From NCBI GenBank assembly GCA_037178855.1, contig JASJZC010000007.1:6572001-6636000 (forward strand): a stretch of 64,000 bases of DNA. Reading direction: 5' to 3'. Numbering within the stretch: the stretch's first letter is position 1; the number at the start of each line of letters is the position of its first letter. Shown in pieces: positions 1-10,300 of the stretch. Below the pieces are notes generated by a model. That model was not told the DNA's origin and did no database searches. It saw only the letters and a list, made by a program, of their open reading frames with translations. This stretch comes from Oscheius sp. JU75 (Eukaryota; Nematoda; Chromadorea; Rhabditida; Rhabditidae). The position numbers were made by a program, and so were the translations under genes.

Positions 1-499
1 ACTCAACTGCTCATACGGGATTGGTAGAACATCAAACTTAAGATCTTCTGCTCTGTTCTGAAAAGGACGAAAAGTTAGTGTGCCTAAGTGAAACATACGT
101 AAAGAAAGTGCGATTCGTCCATTTTTTCCGCTACCTTCTGAAATCATATAATATTAAAGAAGCCGTGAAGATGTTTACCGCGTTTATTTTACAATCTTTG
201 TAATCCGGAATAAGTGGAATGCGTGGCAGTTTCGGACTAGGTGATCTGCTTGACGATTCCGAATCATGTGATTTTTTACGCGGTTGAGCAGCTTTTTTTC
301 GGGTAGCACGTTTCTGAATTCCTGGTACTATTAATCGTACAGCTCCTCCAAAGTCCAGCTCTTCGAGTTGCATTCCGCGATTCCGTATTTTCTTCAGCGA
401 CTTTGACTCTGGAGGCATACCCACACTGCTTGAAGGGCTGAGGCTCACTTCGTCAGGCACGAACTGGTTCAACGTTTGACGTTTTCGCTGTCCGACCAT
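1..499 (-). CDS. Partial basic, Ser-rich protein (unrecognised), 5' exons only
   Basis: The start codon (497-499) lies directly after a TTTCAG acceptor, so the mRNA is probably trans-spliced. Exon 1 (499-179) encodes 107 residues and ends at a GTAAAC donor. Exon 2 begins at 57 after TTTTCAG in phase 0 and is still open at the window edge. The protein begins MVGQRKRQTLNQF and carries a basic tract (ATRKKAAQPRKK) followed by a Ser-rich stretch, which suggests a nuclear or chromatin protein. I do not recognise a family. It is truncated by the window boundary, not visibly broken. Confidence 0.6.
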
Positions 500-1531
500 C
501 TGAAACGAATAGTTTAGCAATAGAATAAGAAGTGAACAAAAAATGGTTTCTAGATATGGCAGGGGTAGACTCTTTTTCTGTTTTAAACGAAGGAAGTCTC
601 ACAAATTTCGAAAGACTTTTCCATAGAAGAAGATGGTTAAGACAGAGCTAACTAAAACGTAAACCTTGAAAGACCATGTGATCGAGCAATAATTGACTAA
701 GAATGGGCGTCCTAGGTCGACGAGGTCCCGCCCCGATGTGAGGATTTTGAGAAAATGGTAGCTAGCATTTTTTCTAAAGGTTGTTTCATACTAATCAGTA
801 ATCCTAAACGTGCGATGTCATGCCCAATGGATTCAGCGAACTTAACTACATACAGAACAATTGTGAAATGTCAAAGAGCCGCTTCTGCCATTCCGGAGCG
901 TTAAACGCCTTCTAACACGACTCTACCGAACTCGAGCTCGTGATGTAAGACAGCGTCGTTTGAGATTTGTTTTGGTTTTCTAGCTATAAATTAAAAAAAA
1001 ATCGGTAGAACATACCTTTTTGGATGAGCCGGTCAGTTATCCTCAGTCCGCTTTCAAAACAGAATCCAAGCATTGGCAGTGAGCTCGTAGACGCGGAATG
1101 CAACCCGAAGAGTGAAATTTTGACAAATGCATCCAGACTGAATACATGTTTCCGCTGAAAAACTTACTTTGGGCATTTCGTATGAGTGTTGCGAGCTGAC
1201 ACTGCTTAAAATCCATACAGTTGTTCCCAAGACTGAAAATGATGTGTGGAATTAATGGAAAATACATTCTTTCGATTAAACTTATAGTTTCGTCTTTTAA
1301 GATGCGGTCAAATTCATAAGAGAATGCTGATCATTTCCTCTTTGCCTTCAGTACATTAAACTTTTCAGAAATGTAACAAAAAGGAAGATAATCTATTAAT
1401 TGAACTGCAGCAACATCGTTGAAGTGACGGTTAAAGCAGCTTGGTTGACCTCGGGACGTGGGACGCCGGATACGGTATCAGAGCATTAAACACATTTAGC
1501 TTGTAGCGGAACTCATAGAGTTATTCAGACC
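500..1531. other. Intergenic region with weak antisense coding traces
   Basis: No complete gene is supported. The minus strand has a Cys-containing open stretch at 1054-1267. It carries a GTAAGT donor and a TTTTTCAG acceptor only 13 nt apart (1155-1167), too close to be one intron. The frame entered after the acceptor reads ETCIQSGCICQNF and then continues to a stop at 1054-1056. It may be an exon remnant or part of a gene whose other exons I could not place. The rest is non-coding. Confidence 0.3.
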
Positions 1532-2067
1532 ATGGTACTGCGTTCAATCGAGCCTCCTACCCCGATACTGTATGCCGGAAACGGGCTTTTCTATAAAAAA
1601 AAAACTCCAGCAAATCTAATCGAACAAAAAGTATTTTTTACCGTAGTTGCATTGATCTGCAGCACCACCGCGACGCAGCCCCTTGCGCAGCGTTCGGTCC
1701 CGAATATGAATGAGCGAATATTGGAAAAGGACTTTATCGATCTGAATTGGGATGAAAAAGGCAATAAAATGGAAAATTCAAGATGGAGATTGGTTTTGAC
1801 GAAACTTATGCAATTCACTAAAAAGCGAATATTTTCTGGAAATGTGCAAGAAAGGTTAAACTACACACTTCGGTAAGGTTTTCGTTATTTTGTGGACTGG
1901 AACACGCGTTACTATTCCCTGTTCTGTGATTCTTTCACTGCATTTATGGTTTTTATTTTAGCTGGCAGTTCGTTTTCCCTTTTGTGTTCTATGCTGGTTT
2001 TAACAATGAAGATGATCCCGTTGAAGATTCTAAGAAAAAGATAGTGATCGAATCTTTTTCCTCCTGA
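1532..2067 (+). CDS. Candidate small secreted or membrane protein, two exons
   Basis: Exon 1 (1532-1872) has a hydrophobic stretch (VFFTVVALICSTTATQPLA) that looks like a signal peptide or anchor, followed by a charged region. It ends in phase 2 at a GTAAGG donor. The 89-nt intron ends in TTTTAG, and exon 2 (1962-2067) continues in frame with WQFVFPFVFYAGFNNEDD to a TGA stop, giving about 148 aa. The long N-terminal extension before the hydrophobic stretch suggests the true start may lie in an unseen upstream exon. No family is recognised. It is convergent with ada-2, whose stop is 286 bp away. Confidence 0.45.
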
Positions 2068-2352
2068 CATCTCCACAGCAATGAAAACAGTGAACGCGAA
2101 TAGTCTTTTGGATATGAAATTTGAATATGTGCCGAGAACACTTAAGTCTCCTTTAGATGGACTGACACTGCCTATTTCGTCGCCAAGTCGACTTTCAACT
2201 TCGGATGGCATTATTACAACATAATCGACAAGTATGACAGTTTATTATAGCGGCAAAACCGTTGTAAAGTAAGGATTAACCGTACCGGGATGAGAGTCAA
2301 AACATTATTGGTTGATAGCAATAGTAAAGTATATGTACAAATGACATGAGGG

Positions 2353-5332
2353 CTAATCTTCCGGAGCATACATCTTGATATGCAGACGTTGAAGAGCTTT
2401 AAAGCGGGCATCGGCTCTAAAAAGAAGACATAGAAAAGAAGAAAGTCATTGCTTACTTTTTCAAAGCATCAGAGTTCTTTTTCTTCTCCCTCTTCTTTCT
2501 GGAGGGCACGAGGTCGACTCCTTTGAGCGACATTACTCCATTTCTCTGGAGCTCTTGGAGCTTAACAATCTTCTCCTTCAAATCAATGAATTCTGGAATC
2601 CAGCGGTTTCAAAACAAGTACAAAATATCCTTACTTTCCCATCTCGACTGGAAATGCCCAAATTCTTCTCTTGTGAGGGTCTGTTGCGATCTGGCCATGA
2701 ATTTTTCTTCTTCGGTTCTGTCTTTCAGCACTTCACTGCACGTTCTCCTCTCGAGTGTCATCGCCTTCATGAAGTCGATGAACTCCGTGATTTTGTCGTG
2801 CTCCGTAATGGCCGTCTTTCTTGCAGAGCGAATTTGGAGAGCACGATTGTATCTGAAAACACGGTTGGTTGCAAAGAAACGGGGTTATTTACCTGTAGAT
2901 TCTGGCGAGCTTCGTTTCTTGTTCAAGATCAACCATCGGATGCAAACCAGTGACAGGACCCAATTGCAACTCACTGATCATCGTTTCCGCATCGTTGAAA
3001 GACTCCTAAGCATTCATATTTCAAAAACCAAGAATTTAACGTACCACTTCGAATTCATTTCTTTCCGGGTTGTGAGTCAGCATGATTAGGTCGTCGTGAC
3101 GGTATTTTGGACGATCAGGGCGTGGATTCCCTTCGTTTCGGAACAGAGCCAAGTATGGACTTTCATGTCTGAGGGCAACAACGTCATCCATGGTGATAAC
3201 GTCAGAATACTGAAGCTGAAGGGTAAGAAAAAATATCTCCTGACCTTCTCGAACTCTTTCTCTCTTTTTCGGGATTTGGTTGTTTCTCGCTTATGGAATG
3301 CTTCCAGCCTGCGCAACTTCTTCGACTTGACCACCTTCTTTTTCCTTCTCTGCTTCCTTGTCCGAATCACATTGCCATTTCTCTTTGGTTTGGGGAGAGA
3401 GATCTCTTCCTCCTCTTCCTCCTCATGTTCTTCAGGTTCCTCCTGAACATCATTTTGAAATGAAAAGGAGATAAATCTTACAGAGCTTTGCTTTTCGAAA
3501 CTTCGTTTTTCAACGATGGAGTCGTCCATTTGCTCTTCCTGCTGGATCCTAGAGTCTATATCCATGTCGTCATAGCCTCCACGTTCCGGGGTCACATAAA
3601 GAGAATCAGAATCATTGTCGCATATTGATGCGGCAGGTGTGACAAAGTCGGAATCACGAGCGGAGTCGTAGCCCTTTGCATCGCAATTCTGGCTGCTTTC
3701 GTCTTGGTCATCCATAACGTGGTCGTTTTTGCTATCTTTTTCTCTGGTATGGTATCCATTGAGTCCATTGGATCTGTGGTGTCCATTCAGCTGACGAGGA
3801 GTCTCTTCATCCGAGTCGCTAGGTGAATGCGTACTTTCCTGACTCATGATTCTTCGACCGTTGGTTCTTGTGCGGAAGGGCGAATCGTCCAAAGCGACCG
3901 TAGTTTTAGCAACAATGTAACCTTCAGTTCTGCCATCACCTTTGCCAATCTTAAACGTGCGATATTTGAAAATATTTTTTGAATGAATACTTTTTTCAAG
4001 ATAATTTTCAATGGAGTAGGCGAAATTGATGGTGCAGTTGGTGGATGGGTATAACTTATCATGTCCTCAGCTTCCAATTGATTGATGGTTTCCAATGGAT
4101 TGTTGCGGCTGCTTCTACGGGAAGAGATGTGGTTGCTCTGAAAACGCACAATATAGTTGAATAAATGGAAGTTGTACCGTTGACTGTCCATTACAGTTAG
4201 TGCCATTGACTTCCATTGCTTCAGGAGAAGCCGATGAAGAACTTGCAGTGTCACTTTGCTGCATACTACGCATCTTTAAGGTCCTGTCTCGCTGTGCTCT
4301 CCAAATTCTGTCTGTCTCCAGCATATCATCCACTTCTTCGCGCTCGAGTCTTTTGCGGAAGGCTTCTTCTCTTCGCTCCTGTTTCTCAAACTCGCGGTTC
4401 ACCAAGAGAGGCTCCGGGAAGATCAGATCACCCTAAAAACAATATTTTAAATTGACGTTAAAAAATCTCACCCCGAAGAAATAGTCGTCTCTGAAGCAAC
4501 CGAGCAATTCTCTTCCTTCAATATTGAAGTTATAGTTCATGTAATCGTGAGCGGCTTTACGGATCTTCTCTTCAAGTTTTGGATCACCCACACTCCATTT
4601 CGAGCACTTTTTCCATCTCATCGCGGCGAGATACACTAAATATCCAATGTAATGGATAAAAAGGCCATTCACAGTTGTAGACCAGAGGATTTGTATGCTT
4701 CTTATCGTCTAGGAGCCTCTTCAGCGTTCCCATTCTCTTGTACTTGTGTCTATCTTTCATCCTGAAACAGCAGTTGTGAAAAGAATGCATAATGAAGGCT
4801 TACCAGAACCCTTCATTGAGAGCGAATTGACCGACCACGCCTCTGATGAACTCCCTGTCAAAGTACTCCGAAAGCTCTTCTCTGGATCTCTTCGTTCTAT
4901 ACTCTCCCTGTTCATCCGTCAAAGCATTCCTTAACGTGAATTTCAAAAACAACGGCTGAAAATGCTTACCAGTTTCCTAATTTTGCAGTATGAGCGGCAT
5001 CAATTAACGAAGCTTCTTCCGAATGGCTCCACTGTCCTTTGAGCCTGTGCTTCGAAAGACCGTCTACAATTCTGTACGCGTGACCTCTCTCGTGATCACC
5101 CATCTCTGCTCCCATACGAAAACACTTAATTTTGAAAGCTACATAGAATCGATAAAAAAAATCCTACCGGAAGACAAATAAGGGCATCGCATTCATGACA
5201 TTCGACGTAAATGACATCCTCCAATTCGCTCAAACAATTGCAACAATCGTTTTTATCCACTGTGTCTTCGTCTGCAGCTGCTTCCATCTCGAAGAGGTAT
5301 TCATCGTCGCTGTCAAGATCACTCTCGGTCAT
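2353..5332 (-). CDS. ada-2: Transcriptional adaptor ADA2 (SAGA/HAT complex)
   Basis: The protein opens with an acidic leader. A ZZ zinc finger follows (CCNCLSELEDVIYVECHECDA, then CFRMG and DHERGHAYRIV), and then a SANT domain (GQWSHSEEASLIDAAHTAKLGNW). These two in tandem are the hallmark of ADA2, which tethers the GCN5 acetyltransferase to chromatin in SAGA-type complexes. The middle is charged, with Ser/Asp/Glu-rich linkers at about 3450-3900. The C-terminal part (YNRALQIRSARKTAITEHD and IVKLQELQRNGVMSLKG) matches the conserved ADA2 central region. The last exon joins in phase 2 at a GTAAGC donor and ends HIKMYAPED. The start at 5332 is the only Met before the ZZ domain. At least ten short introns. 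The long acidic/basic insert between SANT and the C-terminal block is longer than in vertebrate TADA2A. Confidence 0.85.
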
Positions 5333-7390
5333 CTAATAAATAAATAATGATTTAGAGTAGGTGGTGAAACGAGAGGGAAGGGAACGGACATTAAAAGAAC
5401 GCTTCTTTCGGTCAGTTTATAGTGCTGACCGCACACGCGACGCAACCGCCACGCGCATATGGTCAGCGTTGCCTAGTTAAAAAGGATATCCAAAACGTAC
5501 ATTTCGAGATTAGTGCAATGAGAAAGTATAATAAATACCAAAGGAGCTGAAAAGAGGAGTAAAAACAGCATACTCGGGCAAGGATCATCATTTGAAAGTT
5601 TGAAAACTACAGTAGCACCCGGAACGCGTCCGAGCACAAATAGATCTGCATTCTAGATACGCACCTGACGCCAAATAGATCTAACCGGATGGAATACAAA
5701 TATGTCTGCGTGTGCAAAGAGACGAATTTTCCCAGGAACTGAAACATGACTTGCGGTTAGTCAATGTTTTGGAAAACTGTAAAAGTGAAGAGACGCAAAT
5801 AGGTTATGATTCAAAAATTATGAATACTTAGTGCTCTAGATAAAGTGAAGAATCAAGGCTTTTTTTATTGTTATAAAACTGAAAAAAGTAGTTTACTCAA
5901 CTACAACGGAATCATTGCTTCAAATAAACGACTATGGTGACCGCAACGCCAATGTGTCATACTACACAACGTAATATTCAAAGGTTCATAGACGCAGGCT
6001 ATAATGAATGCTATGCTTTTTTTGAAAGCAAAATATGCTTGGCATAGTCCAAACTGGAGACACGGTATGCCTTGTAACTTCGCTTTGACAACGAGATTAC
6101 TAGAGGCGGAGAAAAAAGTTTTGGATACCACTTTCAACAGAGGTCGACCCATTTAGATCTTTTACGACACATTTTACTTATCAAACTACGGTTTCCAACG
6201 CAAGCAGCACAGCCGGTAGTACGTCCATTTCGGATCCTATAGAAGATTGTGTTCAGTTCTGCGTGAAGAACCTTCCCCGGGTTCAAATTTCAAAGCAACA
6301 CTTCTGTCGTCGCCATTGGTACCATTTGGCGACTCGCAGTTTGCAGCTAACGGTCGGATAGTGATTTGTTAGTTGGACCATATGGTGAGTTGCTTTGTGC
6401 GCGGAAGTCTTCAGCCCATAGCTTCAGGACTTTTTCAGCTGCAGATGCGCAGTTCCGGTGTAGCCAGATGTCTCAACTGTTATTTGTTATTATTAAACTG
6501 TCGTTTACGGCATATGTGCATTTCGCAGCTCATTTGACCATCATCTGTAGTATACACGACGTAAGCCATTCGGATGCTAATAGCTCTTCGATTTGTTTAC
6601 TTGATCCCGATCGGAAATTGGAGATGCCAGGCCGTAAGATATCCGTGCTCGTCGACCTTCTTCTGACCATATTGCCCTTACACTGGTCAGCTGCGATTCT
6701 TTGAATACACGGGCGTTGACCATTTCCAAACTTTTCGACGGCTGTCTCGGGACAAAATGATCTCAGGGTCACCTCTACACAGCGAATCGCCGCAATTATC
6801 TTTTCTCTTATTATGTTATCATTGATTTAAACACCCAGAACGGAGAAGTTAAAGAACTGCACGGCAAGTATAGGGAATAAGAGAGAAGAGTTTTTCATAA
6901 AAGTGACAACACTAATTAACTTGGAACAATATGGTTGACTTCTCTGATTAGGAGAGTCTGTCGCGCCATGCGCGCACACGGAACGACAGGTTTCGTCTCC
7001 ACATTCTTTTGCTACCTACCGCCCTGGAATATTGATCACTTTTATCAGTTAGAAATACGAACCTTTTTTTTTTTGAAGAAACACTTTCGCGCAGCTGGGT
7101 CTTATCTGATTCTATTGACTGATTTGTTTGGTGATTTAGTGACTCGCGCGACCAGTCAATTAAAACCTTTCCCAAAGTTCGCAATACCTAGTTTCTCGAA
7201 AAGCTTTCTGTCCGTTATTGGAACAGACTTTTTGCTTTCTGCCCGATGTACATCTTCGAGTCGTTTCTCGTCGTATTTCGCTCATAAAAAGGTACGCAGA
7301 CTGAACTGCTGCCCTTTGACCATATACTATCTGCCCTCCTTATTGATGCTCTTCTATTTTCCAGTACTCGAATGCGATAGCATAAGACTG
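5333..7390. other. Shared upstream region of divergent ada-2 and egl-15
   Basis: About 2 kb between two divergently transcribed genes. It contains open stretches on both strands (5901-6152 minus; 6366-6704 plus; 6530-6772 minus), but none has a coherent start, splice sites and stop together. A TTTTCCAG acceptor at 7357-7364 precedes the egl-15 start and is the likely trans-splice site. No TATA-like element stands out next to either gene. Confidence 0.4.
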
Positions 7391-10300
7391 ATGTTACTGG
7401 CTCTGCTACTCTTTCTCCCTTCTTTTCCTGCCCAAACTACTCATCCGCCTCAAAACTACAGGGGTAAGTTGTACGAATAGACCCGCGACAAAACTGACCT
7501 GCATGTGTACCGCCGAAAGGTATCAATCTCTCTTTGAACGGTGCATATATTGCTGACATTGGTTTTTGTTTGAGATTACTGTCGTGTCCATTCGAACTGC
7601 TATTTTCAGTTGGAGTTCCACGGTTCAGGAGCTTCGAGAAGTCAACTCATGAGGTGTACCTAGGAGACAAGGTGAGGATCAACTTCTTTGCTGGGGATCA
7701 TTTTTGAACAATACTGAAGCCGGAAAGGAAAATAAATTTTGCATCAATGTAGACAGCGATCTTTAAGTTAGAAATAAGTGAATTACTTAGCAGTTTAAAA
7801 ATCCTTGTTTGTTAGCTGTTCCCGGAAGAGCTATAACTGATAATGCTTTTTGCATTGAACCGTTTAATAAAGATAGTTTAGGTACGGCTGAGCTGTTCGG
7901 CAGTAGCTACTCCAAAACCGACCGCCTACTGGTTCAGAAATGGAGAGCCATTGGATGAGAACACTTTCAAAAACAGTCGTTTCAAAGAGAATAAAAATGA
8001 CATGATGTTGGAGATTAAAAAAGTGGAGGTGTCAGATCAAGTAAGCTTAATTGTTAGAGGTCACAAAATCTTGTTTAGGGCCTGTGGTCCTGCAAAGTCA
8101 GCAACAACATCGGCTCCATCAGTAGAAACTTCACTGTTGAGATCATAGGTGAGTATAGATAGGTGATGTTGGGCATGTTGCAAGGTTTTATAGATTTCTG
8201 TGACTATTTTCTTAACTATGGCATGCCTCAAAGCTCGATTCCCCTGGAATGTGTGTGTTTGTGGCGGCACCAACGTTTTCTTCGTCCGGATCTAGATTTC
8301 TCCATCGCTACAGCAGAGAACTGCTCTAAGTACAGGGAGAGTATTAGCCGACAGCAGAAAAGACCTCTGGTCAAGTTTCCATGCTACAGTCCTCCCTGTG
8401 ATGAGTATGGCCGACCTCTGCATCAGCCTCGACAGCAGCAACCCAAAACGCATGAGCATGTGACCAATATAAATGGTGAGGGCTTATATTTTTTCTTTGC
8501 AGATCCAGTGAAACTCCTTGATCTGATAGCTGACCAGCATGGGGCAGACATCAGTCACCTGTTGCCAGATCTTGTTCCATTTGATCAATTGTGGAAAATC
8601 AGAAAGATGTTGACAAATTGGAAGCGACTAAGCCCCCAGCTGAAGCAAGAAAAAGCTCACGTTGTGGTAAAAATGCATCAAGAGTATAGGGAACAAAAAG
8701 AGATCGGTGGGATTTGCAATTTCTATCACTTCTGACCTAATAAATGCCTTGCAGACGAAGCTTTACAAGAAGAGCATGACGACGGTTTGGATGTTTTGGA
8801 ACCGGCTCCAGGCAAGACTCCCTCACAGGAACAGTACAACACCTACTTTTCCAATTTCTCCACTGCTACCGAGGTCGAGCAAGCTGTTTTAACTCCAGCT
8901 CCTGAAGGTAGTATCAAATAACGTCGCATAATAACCGTTTTCAGAACGGCCCGCTTTTAAGCGGGGTGACGAGCACGACAAATCGATAGCATCACCAGCA
9001 GGTCGTACCATCAGACTTGGCTGTAAGACTTCCGGATATCCAGAGCCGAAAATTGCTTGGCACAAGAATGGAGCTCTTGTCCTTCACGAGAGTCCCAGAA
9101 ACTCTGGCTCCGACTACAAGATCCGAAAATGGACGCTGGAAATGGAAGACACGACAGAAGGTGATTCTGGAATTTACATGTGCGAGGTAAGATCATGGTA
9201 ATCGAGTCAAATGTGCTGTTTTAGGTTTGGAACAAGCACGGGTCAGTCATCAAAAACTTTAACGTCACTATCGTCAACAGGATGAGATCGCCTCCTTTCA
9301 TCGTTCCCAACATTCTCAAGAATCAAGAAGTGACGATTTACTTTATTCTCACCTGATTCCTTAGGTCATTGTAAATCAAACAGTTTCCTTCCAATGCAAA
9401 GTGATCTCCGACCTGATTCCTCACATCATGTGGGTGAAGATTGACAAGAGCGAGAACGGCAAGATGTATTACTACAACGATACGGCCAAAGAGAAGATGT
9501 TTAAGTACACGGAAATGGATACTCTTCCAGTAACCTTGCCTTATAGTAATAGTTTTTGTTTTTAGCATGCTAGAATCATCAAGAGCAAAGACGAGTCGAC
9601 TCTGATCATCGACAGCGTGAAGACGACCGATCAAGGAGTGTACGCCTGCATCACTGGAAATAGTCTTGGAACAGTATGTTTTCTCATTTCCCAATTAGAT
9701 GTATAAATTTAGAGTATTGCTCACGCAAATCTGACGGTTTCTGACTTTATCGTCATGGAAATTCCTACTGGAGACGTCGAACCAGAGTACTCTGGCTTTC
9801 ATATCTGTAAGGCATGTCTCATTCTGTATATATTCCTTTGTAGTCCTAGTCTGTCTGATCGCTATCATGCTGACGATCATTCTCTCCGTCGGTATTTCTT
9901 ACTTCACATGCGTTAAATACCTGAGACGAAAAAGGCGGGAAGATCGCGCTGCTTTACTCACCAAACGGAAGAAGATTGTTGTTCACAAGAAGCAACGAGA
10001 AGACGATGCATGGTCCGACTTGCCTTCTTCATACAAAATAACGGTAGTCTCTTTCATGTTTTGAGAGAAACGTAGGATGCTCAGATCGAAGCCGGCTCCT
10101 CAATCGTGAAGAAAGGTAGACGTCCTCGGCTGAGTTCTGACATGACCCTGCTCGACGACTATGAGGTCGACACTGATCCCAGATGGGAAATCGACCGAAA
10201 GAGGTGAATATTGAAAAGATTTTACAACGGTTTTGCAGACTTGAGATTCAAGAAGAAATTGGATCCGGAGCGTTTGGAGAAGTATTTAAAGCCCAACTTC

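Noticed and set aside
6366-6772. Overlapping ORFs on both strands upstream of egl-15
   Set aside because: Both strands are open for about 80-110 codons, but neither connects to splice sites or a recognisable protein; opposite-strand openness often reflects composition.
6935-7480. 181-codon plus ORF overlapping the egl-15 5' end
   Set aside because: The last part is simply the signal-peptide exon of egl-15 in the same frame; the upstream part has no conserved look and the real mRNA start is marked by the acceptor at 7357-7364.
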